A stretch of DNA of 64,000 bases from contig MCGE01000007.1 of NCBI GenBank assembly GCA_002105175.1, positions 744,001-808,000 of the forward strand, written 5' to 3'. How positions within the stretch are numbered: the first letter of the stretch is position 1; every line of letters begins with the position of its first letter. Source of the stretch: Absidia repens. Lineage: Eukaryota; Mucoromycota; Mucoromycetes; Mucorales; Cunninghamellaceae. The notes beneath the pieces are model-generated. The model searched no databases, was not told the origin of the DNA, and worked only from the letters and a program-made list of their open reading frames with translations. Shown here piece by piece: positions 10,945 through 21,623 of the stretch. Position numbers and translations under genes: made by a program.

Positions 10945-13735
10945 ATGGATCCGGGATTCTTGCCACACCAGCAGCAGCAACAACAACAACATCAGCGCCA
11001 TTCGTCCGATGAAGAACACTCTGATTACTATACATTGAAGACTGGAAAAAAACGTGAACGAGCAACACAAGCATGCTCTCCTTGTAGAAAGAAAAAGGTA
11101 AATCACGCATATACACATAGCGTTGGAAAAAGGGGAATCGCGTTATTGCATAAACTAAAACTCACGCCTTTTTTGTCACAGAAACGTTGCGATGGCGCCA
11201 AACCCAATTGTAAGAACTGCATGGAAGCCGGACTGGAATGTAGTTATGCCGTATGTAAACGACGAGGGCCACGAAAAGGATACGTACAATTGTTGGAGGA
11301 ACGGTTGGCTATGCTGGAAAGGCGATTATCAAGTTTACCTGTCTCACCTACATCTACTTCACCAACAACGACAACCGTAGCAGCAACTGACGATACTGGA
11401 AAGAAACCAACTCTGCTAATGGAATCTTCTTCAAGTGAATCATTGGATGGTAAATTGTATTATTTATAAAGAAAATATGAACTGTATCTACTCACTGTGT
11501 TTTTCAATCCCTCTCACAGACATCAAGATGCCTAAAGAGGACGTAGTGCTTCATCTCGTTGACTTTTTCTTCAAATATATCAACTCGATCTTCCCTTTGG
11601 TGCATCATTCTACCCTTGTTCAATCTATTAAAGATGGATCCATCTCGCCTCCTTTGTTATGGAGCGTCATGGCTATTGGCGCAAGGTTCGCAAATAAAAG
11701 ATAAATACTTGATCGTGTATATACTAACTATGACCTATTTTATTTATTATCATGTAGATTTTCTGATCATCCGGATATCAAAACTGATCCTCCTTATTGG
11801 GCAGGCGAAAAATTTGCAAGAAAAGCAGGATCCATGATCAATAATGATTTATTTGAACCGACGGTACCCAACTTGCAATTTTGGGGTGTGATGGCTTGTC
11901 TCGAATATGGTCGTGCCGCTGGGTCCAGGTACGTTTTCACATATATTAACTACTACCATGAAATGTTACAGGTTTTAATTGTGAATATTTCTTTTTCCAG
12001 AGCATGGATTTACGGTGGACTGGCTGCAAGGTAAGCAACTCCCGCCCTACGTATGCTCAGATGATTGTGCTTATACTCTTTTTTTAGGATCTGTTTCGAA
12101 CTTGGATTCCATAAAGAAGAAACGTTGAAATTACCGGTATACAAAAAGGACGGCACTATGGATAGGGTGGCCATGCTGATGCGACGGCGTATATTTTGGA
12201 GCTGCTTCAATATTGATAAGTAGGTTGTTTAACAATTAACAAAAAATAAGGGAGTTAATATATTCATCTTTTTATTTTTATTTTTCCCTTTAGGTATGGC
12301 AGTGCTGGTAATTCTCGACCTCAATTTTTCAGCAAAGGGGATTACGATGTGGATCTTCCAGACGACGAATCATTAGCTTTATTGAATCCATTGCATCAGA
12401 ACGTGACAGTAGACTACAAACCAGTCAAAGTTGACTCACTGGGCTCGTTTATCAAATACTATTTGTCGCTGATGGAATTGTTTGGTGATGTGATAAAGGG
12501 ACTGCAGCGGGCCAAAAACAATCAAAACAAGGCAATGTGGCCTCCGACCGACGATTTTGACCAATTGAACAATGAACTCCAAGCATGGAAACGTGATCTG
12601 CCAACTCATATGGACTTTTCGTTAGAGGATCTTGAATATCATTTGGAACGTGCCAGTCGGGGCAAGATCAACCATTATCTTTGTGCACATGTGATCTGGC
12701 GGACTTTGGTATTGGCCCTTCATCGAGGAAGTCTAGCATATGTCGATCCACCAACAAACAGCAACAGCAACAACAATCGCCGTTTTGCCAGCACTTTCTC
12801 ACCGCAAATGTGGGATCGGATTCAGTATAGTGTCTCTATGTGCAAGCAAGTCGTAAACGATGTCATGCCCATCTTTGAAGCGATGAAGAATATCTGTGGG
12901 GTCAATGTCATTCCATATATGGGCTACTCCTCTTACATGTTTGCCACCATCCTCATGACATCTACTTTTACCAACACTGAAGAAGAACACCGAAAAGGAA
13001 CCAAAGGACTGTTGTTATTATATGATATGATCGAGGTAAAGATTAAAAAAAAAAGGTAGTAAGATCAAAGTAGTGTGAACTCAATATTCATTTATTTTTA
13101 ATACCTTATAGTTGCTTCGACCTTACTGGCCGGTGTGCGAACGATTATCAGTCACAACTCGGGATTTGATTGTGTCACATAGTAGAATGTATGAATATTC
13201 CCAGGAAGAGCATTACAAGCGGACCGGATATGAATTGCCTTCGTCACCGCGGCTACGCCCCTTCCAATCCTACCCACCATCAGCATCAGCATCAACAGAA
13301 TCCCCTTCTTCAACAACAACAGCAACAACAGCACCTGCATCAACCTTGTCACATCAACAAAACATACCAGTATCGATGATAAACCTCCTCAATTCAAATG
13401 ATTCACCAAGACAAGACGTCCCATTGGGCTATCCCTCCTACTCATTATCAACCATACCTGCATCTCAACAACAACAGTCGTCAACACTGCCGCAAACGTC
13501 CTTTTCATCGTCCATTTCGGCACCCTCTTCATTGTCCTCGTCTGCCCTTCTATCAGATACAATGGATGTGGGTGGCTCAACGTTTGGTGATAGTGGAGGA
13601 GGAATAACGGATCCATACACTTCATCGGGTGCCATTGACTTCAATAGCAGTGCATTCTTATACGACACTGGATTATTTGGCCAACTCATGTTTGATGAAA
13701 CCAAGTTTATGAACGACCCATCATTTTTTGGATTA

Positions 13736-13767
<32 letters not shown>

Positions 13768-13939
13768 ACAACAACAACGACCTCAGCAACCTATGACTTT
13801 TACTCAAAACAACAACAGTCGTATATTACCATCCTCATCTCCTACTACCACTTCACCTACCACTTATATGTCGTCCTCCACTTCACCACCTATCTTGGAT
13901 TATGGAAAACGAACTTGGGAGCCAGTATGGCGCTCATAA
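10945..13939 (+). CDS. Zn2Cys6 fungal-specific transcription factor
   Basis: Eight exons: 10945-11097, 11182-11449, 11520-11685, 11758-11928, 12001-12030 (30 nt), 12088-12219, 12294-13035, 13112-13939; 829 aa. The N-terminus has a Gln run, then a perfect Zn2Cys6 binuclear cluster (Cys 44, 47, 54, 61, 64, 71, spacing C2C6C6C2C6C) split by intron 1 right after RKKK. A basic/leucine stretch follows (YVQLLEERLAMLERRL, possible dimerisation coiled coil). The middle region is the fungal-specific factor domain: PLLWSVMAIGARF, LQFWGVMACLEYGRAAGSRA, ICFELGFHKEE, MRRRIFWSCFNIDKY. The C-terminal part is low complexity (Ser/Thr/Pro) with a 14-Gln run starting near 13737, a probable activation region. It is a nuclear regulator of unknown target; family membership alone does not give the pathway. 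The downstream WRKY-like gene is convergent. Confidence 0.93.
13737..13783 (+). repeat. CAG/CAA repeat coding polyglutamine
   Basis: Mixed CAG and CAA codons give about 14 consecutive Gln in the last exon of the Zn2Cys6 gene. The mixture of codons limits slippage compared with a pure CAG tract. Confidence 0.85.
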
Positions 13940-14221
13940 TGGTTTTTTTTTTTTTTTGGATTTGCTTAGATTAGTTTTATTTACTTATGATTAGTGTATT
14001 ATAGTTATATTCGTCTTCTTTTTTATTATTATATGTATACAAGGAATAAAATAAATATATGTATGTATATATATTTTTTTTTTTTTGAAAGAAAAAAAAA
14101 AAAAAAAAAAAAAACTTTTATCATGGTCAGGGCTCGTGTGAATGATTAACAAAGGGAATGAAGTGAAGGGAGGGATGCTTTTTGACACTTTTGTGTAACT
14201 CTAACACCTGCATGAAATGGG

Positions 14222-14664
14222 CTATAAATCACAAATATGCTCAACTTGGCCACAAAATGATAAATGATGGCCTCGATATTTGATGACATATTCCCCTTTC
14301 GATGTATGGACATTGACAGTTTTATTTACAGGACAACCCTAAGTACGGGAAAAAAAAAAAAAAATACGGGGTTGGGAGGATTAGTTTCAACATATGAAAA
14401 AAATAAGAGTTTCTTTTTTCATCATCCGAAAGTACCCGACAACTTACCTTGTTAGCGTTGGCACATTTGTAATAGGTGCTTTTACATCCCGTTTTCCGTT
14501 GAGTGGTGTTTCCATTATTTTTCCATAGGTAAGCATCTTTGTAATTAGCATCTTTGGTTTCGACAATTTTGGTCACAGGTTGCATGGCTCGGCGTTTTCT
14601 TTGTTGGAAAGAGTGGGCGTCAAAGACTGCATGTTTTTTTCTATAATGGAAGAGAGGGATGAGT

Positions 14665-14696
<32 letters not shown>

Positions 14697-15220
14697 GGGA
14701 GCTGTGTATGTGCTTACGGAATAAGTGGTGTGGGTTTTAAAAAACTGGGGGACGGTTGACTATCCAATGAAGGTTTTGTCGGCGGAAGTGGCGGAGGCGG
14801 GGATAAAGTCGGGTGAGGAGGTGACAGGGGCGGGGTACCATTAGGCCCTTCTTGTTCGCTTGCTCGATCACAATCATCATCATCACTATCATTTTGTGAC
14901 GAACTGTGATCGTTGTTGTTTTTTAATGACATGTAAAGATCCAATTGCTTGACACGCAACCGAGCTTCTTCTGTTTTTCGTCGGTCTTCTTGTAGTTTAC
15001 TATATAGAATCATTTTTAATAACTCAGGTTGTGACTGATATTGATCTACAATATCTTGAAGGTGATAAGTATTGGTATCTTGTGTCGAAGTAGGAATAGT
15101 GGTGGTGGTGCCAGTTTGTGTTGGTGGAGGATGAGAATGGGTTGTGGATGTACTGGTAGAATACTTGATCAAAGTGGCATCATCTCTAGGACAACTGTCA
15201 AATCGAAAAAAAGCACCCAT
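14222..15220 (-). CDS. WRKY-GCM1-like zinc-finger protein
   Basis: Three exons on the minus strand: 15220-14718, 14640-14448, 14338-14222; 270 aa. Residues 1-167 are low complexity: Thr-rich, then a helical segment LLKMILYSKLQEDRRKTEEA, then acidic and Pro-rich (PPLSPPHPTLSPPPPLPP). A basic patch QQRKRRA (about 181-187) could be a nuclear signal. The C-terminal domain starts at DANYKDAYLWKNNGNTTQ, then TYYKC(227)ANANKGC(234)PVNKTV and GEYVIKYRGHHLSFC. This is the WRKY-GCM1 layout: a W-K-x-x-G strand, YYKC...C, then a 22-residue spacer and histidines (256/257). The usual final HxH is not clean here; His257, His243 or Cys261 may complete the site. The spliced exon 3 supplies the second Cys and His ligands, which supports the model. 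Start chosen at 15220 because a TATAAA lies about 61 bp upstream; an in-frame ATG at 15352 lies before that box. Function probably DNA binding (inference). Confidence 0.72.
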
Positions 15221-15280
15221 TGTGAGTGTGATAAATAAAGAAGAAAGAAGGGACTGGTTCCCCTCACACTCCACTTTTTT

Positions 15281-15286
15281 TTTATA
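15281..15286 (-). promoter_or_regulatory. TATA box of the WRKY-GCM1-like gene
   Basis: TATAAA on the minus strand, 61 bp before the ATG at 15220. Its position argues against the upstream in-frame ATG at 15352 as the start. Confidence 0.5.
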
Positions 15287-16046
15287 GTACCTTTCCCCTT
15301 CCCCCCGCATTTCCCGGGGGATGGTATATTTTCCGGCTTCCCCGCATTTCAATCGCCGTTTAGACCTCGACCCGCCATAGGTCCACTCTTAATAATGGAT
15401 TTGGGACCGCACAAAAGAAAAAAATAATAATAGAGAACAAATTAATCAGACCTTTAAATGAGACATCCTATTTGGCAGTCTCTCTTTCTCTGTCCATTTT
15501 TTTTAAAGCAAATCAAATTTAAAAAAAAAATAACAATCATAATGATTGAAAAGGTAAATTGAAACATCCGAGAAAAAACGGGAAAAGGTCATTTTTCCAG
15601 AAAGTGCCGCTATTTACCATTTGAATATTTTACCAAACTTTCCCCACCCAGGAAAAATCGAATAAAAAAAAATAAGCCATCTTAAGTATCAATGATAAGA
15701 TGAAGTATTGTTATTTTTTTTAGATCCTCGTTTTTTCTTTATCTTATCTTTTTTTGGTTGTTTAGCTGGCTGCTGATGATCACGAGGGCAAAATGATGAT
15801 TTGTTTATTTTCCCATCATTGATTCCTCAATTGTTATATGAAGGCCCTATTTCACGTGGCACCGCCAGTCCTTAAACCGGTTCAAATTCCGCCAACAGGA
15901 AACTTTCCAAGGTAAGGTTTTCTCCTCTTGTCAGCTGTTCAGTCGCATAATGAACCTCTTTATCTCAAGGTGTGATGGGAATATATACTATAAATATAAA
16001 TATCCAATCATCACAATGACGTGTATTGGAGAAAACAACTCACCCT

Positions 16047-16054
16047 TATAAATA
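16047..16054 (+). promoter_or_regulatory. TATA box of the 104-aa gene
   Basis: TATAAATA, 75 bp before the ATG at 16129, followed by a T-rich leader with CATCACTCTTC. The same arrangement precedes other genes in the window. Confidence 0.5.
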
Positions 16055-16128
16055 AAAAAGCCGACTCAATTTTTTTTCCCATCACTCTTCTTTTCAATTC
16101 CCAAATACTGCAACTATCAAAATAAAAA

Positions 16129-16443
16129 ATGACTTTGTTCCTCTCTACTAGCTATCTTGTTCGCCGTAAAGCTGCTCTTTTCAATGTTTCTTCTCGTCGT
16201 GGTGTAGTGATGTATCAAGTTCCATCAGCCATCAATCCTCCTCTCAGACACCAGGATAATACCCAACTGCAAGTTGAACAACATTTATCGAGAATGGAGA
16301 AATGGCTTGAGGAATTAAATGCCCCAAGCAGTAACAAGGCCCACACGGCAACCGCATCCAGTGGTAGTGACACCATTCATCGCCGCCGATTGATTTATCT
16401 TTTGGAAACCAATGCTGCAAAGTTGCGCCAGATGAATTCATAG
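16129..16443 (+). CDS. Small basic protein, possibly mitochondrial
   Basis: A single-exon reading frame of 104 aa, preceded by a TATA box and an A-rich start context (AAAAATG). I do not recognise the family. The first 40 residues contain several Arg/Lys, many hydroxylated residues and no acidic residue (MTLFLSTSYLVRRKAALFNV), as in a mitochondrial presequence. The middle has a short amphipathic stretch VEQHLSRMEKWLEELN, and the end RRRLIYLLETNAAKLRQM is also helical. No cysteine and no membrane span. AATAAA-like A-rich sequence follows within 70 bp. The combination of promoter, start context and clean ORF makes it likely to be real; its function is unknown. Confidence 0.6.
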   Translation: MTLFLSTSYLVRRKAALFNVSSRRGVVMYQVPSAINPPLRHQDNTQLQVEQHLSRMEKWLEELNAPSSNKAHTATASSGSDTIHRRRLIYLLETNAAKLRQMNS

Positions 16444-18472
16444 TGATCGTCTATGTGATTTCTGAGAATATATTATATCGTTTCTTTTTCTTTTTTATAA
16501 AAAAAAAATAAAAATATAATTTTTTTGAAAAGGAGGTTTATAGGCACCAGCTCTTATAATTATTTATCCGAATTTTTCTCATGGGCAACCATGATTATGA
16601 GTGATCTTTTTTTTTCTCAAGGTAATAAACAGTGCCGCTCTGGTGCAGCTTTAGGATTGGATTTGCTGGGTGTCAGGGGTGTTTTAAAAAGTGGATTTTT
16701 TGGTGGCGATGGGATTCTTTAATGCGCAAGAAATGGCTGGTACGAATATTCGTACTCCGATTGCGTTGTTTAATTTACCTTCGCCCTTTTTTTATTTTTC
16801 TTCTTTTTTTTTCTCTTCATTAAAGCGTTATTGAAGTTGATGGAAATCTTGGACTAGTGTTAGAACCTGAATAAGGGGCATTTCAAAAATGCAATACAAA
16901 CATCATGGGGAAATCCTTTCATTTTGGATTCACGATTTCGGAGCTCCATTAGTTTGCTCTTTGGAGACTCCATTAGTTTAGTTTAGTGTTAGTTTTGTCT
17001 TTATTTGTATCTACATCTGAATAAAGTGCTTTCTTTTTACATCCTCCAACAAAAAATGACGTATTGATCTCTTCCATGTCTTGTATAATAGCTCCCGGTC
17101 TTGCCATTAACCCTTTAGATCTACTGCCTTGCTTCAATAAAAGATATTTTAGTCTTCCTGACGCGTTGTACGGTATAGCACAGTCTATTAGATCGCCTTT
17201 ACAATTGTCCTTTTAGATTTATGTTGATCATTTTCCAAATCTCATACTGTCTTCCTCATACCATCCAGTACATACTGTCATCAATCCTCATTTATTGCAA
17301 TGAAACCCCGCTTTTAGTTTAAACACTTACCAACATGCTTCAATAAAGTCTTTTATTTGATCATTCTTTGACTACTCGTATAGTGACCAATTTCGTTATT
17401 GTAGCTAATATGCCAGTATCATACTAAACAAATGCTCGCTAATTCACCAAGACTACGTTATTCCCCGTTCGCCATGACCTGTTTGGCAGTAATATCACTT
17501 CCTATTAGCACCGATCATATTCCTGCTGAACCAATTATACAAACGAATATAGATCTTGCTCCACATGTGGTTGCAGCTATAAAACATTTTCTAATGCTTT
17601 TCGGCTTATTTGTGATCACTTGCCCTCGATTACTGACCGGTTGATAGTTTTAGGGAGTACAAAGAACGATCCTCTTGAAGCTCTGCCGTTCATATTAATC
17701 AACCTAGAACGCGTAGTCAGCGTAACCTCCGCTAGGCTGGACATTCTATATATGTCCAGTTCGTTATTTTTTTGTACATGATATAAAAAATAATAGGCTC
17801 AAACTGAAGGCAGTTAAGCTCAATGGATAGACTATCAAGATGCAATATGGCGGGAACGTAGTCAAATTTAATCAAATATCACTCTTCAACCCCACCCCCA
17901 ACTTGACTCCGGGTAAATCAATTTTTTGCAAGTTTGAATGTTTTAAATTTGAATATAAGAAATTTCAATAACCAAGATCTAATTTACGTTCTTGATGAAC
18001 TGATCCATGGGAATTATTTTTTCGTATAGTATAAAAAAAAGTCGTTGAGCAGTTGAAATTAGTCGGTTTTCGCTGTACAGTACTGTACATTCGTGGAATT
18101 ATGTATCATAATTCAAAACAGAACATCCAGAAACGTCGTGATCTACCCTGAGCAATGGCCTTACAAAGTCTTCTGCATATGTCAATACAGTACCGATGTA
18201 ATAAGGTAAGGGATTATGATACGTCTATTTTAGTATCACATTTTGTAGTAAGCAAATCATGACTGTGTTTTACAGAGTCATCATCTACATATTAACCAGA
18301 TATTGGTTTATTCAAACACATCTAAAGTGAAGGTATATTCCCAAATGCCATTTGGTGCACAATATGTTGTGGCAAATATAGTGACAATGCAACTATTGGA
18401 ATTCCGCCGTTGAAAACTATAGTGCCCTGATTTGTCTTTTACCTTTTGTCTTTTGTTCCAGTTTTATTCACG
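16444..18472. other. 2 kb region with one repeat copy
   Basis: Holds a dispersed repeat copy at about 16800-17360. A 70-codon frame at 17432 has no start context or domain and is not called. The remaining sequence (17370-18470) is AT-rich without recognised features. Confidence 0.5.
16800..17360 (+). repeat. Dispersed non-coding repeat (copy C)
   Basis: Carries TAGTGTTAGAACCTGAATAA, the hairpin-forming GGGGCATTTCAAAAATGCAA, CATCATGGGGAAATCCTTTC, ATTTTGGATTCACGATTT, TTAGTTTAGTTTAGTGTTAG, a tail CTGAATAAAGTGCTTTC, and the distal blocks CTTCCATGTCTTGTATAATA and TTTACAATTGTCCTTTTAGA. It mixes the core of the long subtype with the distal part of the short subtype. Confidence 0.72.
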
Positions 18473-18976
18473 ATGGAAAAACAGGAACAACCAAGAATGA
18501 AAGTGTGTACCAAACGATTACGTGGGGGGAAACAAACAAATGTCAAGGTGGAAGACGTTATGCTTTTACAACAACAAGACAGATACAGGCCCAATCTCAG
18601 TGACTTCTCCATGAATGAACTAGATCTGACACCACCCAAATATAAAAGTAGGTAAAGTGGATAAAAAACTAAAAATGATGATTGCTAAATCCACGTTATC
18701 GTCACAGCGTATCAAAAAAAAACAATCGGACTCAAGTAGACTACTATGTGGGTTTGATTTGAAGTACGATTTTGGGCTGTCTCTTGTATTAACAAGATTG
18801 AAAAGATGGGATAGGCACATAAACATACAGTAGACCTAAAACAATGAAGCGGATTGAATTTTTTATATTTTATTATTATGTCAGAACGTGCCTATGCCTT
18901 AGGAAAGCATCCACCTGAAGAAATCAAGACCCTTTTATCCTACCCTTCGTGCCAACAAAGAATGTCTTTTTGCTGA
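18473..18976 (+). CDS. Small two-exon gene of unknown function
   Basis: Proposed exons 18473-18647 and 18885-18976 give 88 aa. The donor AAAA/GTAGGT and acceptor ATTATGTCAG keep frame, joining TPPKYK to KRAYALGKHPPEEIKTLLSY and ending PSCQQRMSFC. Both exons have a coding-like composition (charged residues, no low complexity) and the second part would be unexplained otherwise. The first part is basic (CTKRLRGGKQTN). I recognise no domain. The 237-nt intron is longer than most here, which is the main weakness. It could also be a fragment of an older gene. Confidence 0.4.
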
Positions 18977-19161
18977 AATGTGCATTTAGTATAGTATTCC
19001 CACCCCGTCCTTTTGTATTACGGCAGTACTACTTGAAAAAAAAAAGCTAAAAATAAAACTCAGCAGTGGTGTTAGCTATATTTTTTCTTTTCTTTTTGTG
19101 TGTGATCTGACTTTTGCTTCTTTTCTTTCTTTCTTTATCTTTTTTTTTTTTTTTTTCTCGT

Positions 19162-21623
19162 ATGAAACACAACAAAAGACATTCCAATAATCTATGGCAT
19201 CGATTCCTAGATCACTACCATCATGATGAACAGCAACAGCCACAACAGCATGAACAACAACAACCACAGCAAAAAGATTTAAAGCCTGCCCCACTTGATG
19301 CTGACCAAGAAAAGATCTTGGCAAGTTTTGGAGTCTTGGTGCGTGCTCGGTTTGGTGATGGTTGGAAGCGACGCTATCTCGTATCATTCTTACATGACGC
19401 TGACTGGGACATGACGCAAGCATTGGCTGATATGGAAGATTGTCAAGACGCAAACTATGGTCTTCTTGCTGCTCCGCCTTCGTCTTGCTCGCCTTGTGGT
19501 GGTCTTCTTGGCTGTGAAAATGACCAAGGGACCAGCTGTTATCTGGATGCGCTTTTATTTGCAATGTATATCGGTTTGACTTCATTTGATCCTATGCTTT
19601 TGGGCGATCCTTTTGAGCCTGCACTGTCTCCCACCCCAGTCTCACCTAGCACTCCTCTTGAACAACAACAGCAACAACAACGTTACCGACATCGACATCA
19701 CCGGTTTTTTTCAAAATACCATCACCACCACCGTCGCCGTCATCGACTACTTACCCCTTTTCGAACCTCAACACCCCCTCCACCTTCACCTCCACCACTT
19801 CCACCTTCTTCTAGAACAGTCGACACTCGGCAACGCACATTGGACGATTTACATATCAAGACAAATCCTTCGATACTCATCAACAACAATAGTAGCAGCA
19901 GCAGCGATAGCAATGATGATGACTTGGCATTACAACAAAAACACTACCTTCAGCGCACCTTACGTCTATTTGTCAACAAGTTACGTAAAGGGCAATTGGT
20001 GAAAACAAGCAACGTCGCTCAAGTCCGTCGTGCGTTGATGCAAAATGGTTGGTATGGTCCAGATCCCGAAACGCAACAGTGGCAACAGGAGGATGTTAGT
20101 GAATTGTTTTTATTTTTGACATCTATTTTTGATTCTCCTTATCTTCCAGTAAGTATACCCCCCACAAATGAAATATATATATTTGGTTTCGTTATTCTGA
20201 TTTTTTTTTTTTTTTTTTTTTTTTACTAGTTCCAACTTCGCTTGTTTCATGGAGCAAATAAAGATATGGATGATGATCGAATAATGACGGACCGGCTTTT
20301 ACCTCTCTCTTTACCACCACCAGATGATGAACAACAGGAACCTATTCGATTAGAAACAATATTGGTGGATCAATTTTATAATAGTGTGGTCTCCGGAGTT
20401 AAACGCAAGGTGGATTTGGAGGAACAGGCACCAGAGGAAACAGAACAACAGCCAATTGCAAGATCATGGAATAGCAGCAGCAGCACGGGAAGTATGGATT
20501 CAACAGATAAAGGGATTTTGGAGATCATCACCACACCCACCAAACAAAGTGCAGATCCTATGAAGAAATCGTCATCATCGTCGCCACCCATCTCTCGAGG
20601 CACTCCGCAACGCCGAGAAACTGAAGTGGATGCATGGCAGGCAATGGAACTTCTACCATTTTACAGCAGCAGCAGCAGCAATGGCAACTCTAATGATAAT
20701 TTGGATTATTACCCTGATACCCATTTGGTCCTTCCTCTTGTATTAAAACGCTACAAAACAAACAACAACGGCAATGCATACGTTAAGGATACCCGACCAG
20801 TGCTTGTACCTCCCATTATCCCATTCCACCAATTCGTCAACCAAAATACCGACAATGCCGTATGCTCTCAATGTAACGTGAAGATGGATTATGTAATGTC
20901 CTTGAAAAGTATTGTGGCTCATCAAGGTTCATCACCCTACTCTGGTCATTACGTCGCCTATACCAAACTCTTGTCAGCAGTGCCAGATCATTCTGTTTGG
21001 CTGAAATTTGGTAAAGCAACATTGTGTGTGAATGAATGAATAGAGAACAGTGGCTAACTTCGTTTTATTTTTATGTAGATGATTTGAATAGTCAAGAAAG
21101 AGTGACCTACGATATGAGTGAAGCGCAAGTCCTGGATCAAGTCGCCGAACATGGCTATCTCTTTTTTTATGAACTGAATCGCCTTTGCTCTACTTGTTTA
21201 CAACAGAGTTTTGAAAGGATGATGGATCAGCAAAACGAAAACAACAACACAAGCGGTAGTGATGACAGCCAAAGCGATAAGGACGATGTTGATACGGCAG
21301 CGGTTGAAGAAGAGGTGGAACAGGAAGAGGACATTACCACAAAACAACATCAGCAAGAACATGAATCATCACACGATAAAATGGTCAAGCTGGTGGAACA
21401 AAAGGAGGTGGACAATGACGCCAACAAGGAAACGCCACCAACAACAATCTCATCTTCTGTGGATAAAAAAGGAGCTCTCTCGGTACAAGAGCCTGAAGAT
21501 TGGGTGGAAACAGTGGCATCATCCTCATCGGACGCAACAACAACGACGACGACAACGACAACAGCAGCAGCGAAACCAGCAGTCAATCCGACCAGCTCAT
21601 CGGACAAATGCCTGATGATGTAG
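19162..21623 (+). CDS. Ubiquitin-specific protease (USP/UCH family)
   Basis: Three exons: 19162-20148, 20230-21010, 21079-21623; 770 aa. This is a papain-like deubiquitinase that cleaves ubiquitin from proteins. After a Gln/His-rich N-terminus comes a UBA-like segment (ASFGVLVRARFGDGWKRRYL). The Cys box is GCENDQGTSCYLDALLFAMY with catalytic Cys126. The His box is SSPYSGHYVAYTKL with His569, followed by WLKFDD, where an Asp likely completes the triad; intron 2 cuts this motif and splicing restores it. Long low-complexity inserts (His/Arg, Pro, Ser) interrupt the catalytic fold between the boxes. The C-terminus is acidic and Gln/Thr-rich, probably disordered. The zinc-binding Cys pair expected in fingers is partly visible as CSQCNV near 545. 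The start is the first ATG in the frame; the upstream T-run encodes only Phe/Leu. Substrate unknown. Confidence 0.88.

Larger units (their letters stand above)
15221..16128. other. Divergent intergenic region
   Basis: This 0.9 kb separates divergent starts. It contains a TATA element on each side and a TTCACGTGGC sequence near 15851 with an E-box-like CACGTG core. No coding exon was found. Confidence 0.5.

Noticed and set aside
15220..15352. Upstream in-frame ATG at 15352 for the WRKY-GCM1-like gene
   Set aside because: It lies before the TATAAA at 15286-15281, and the extra 44 codons are purine-rich leader without conserved character.
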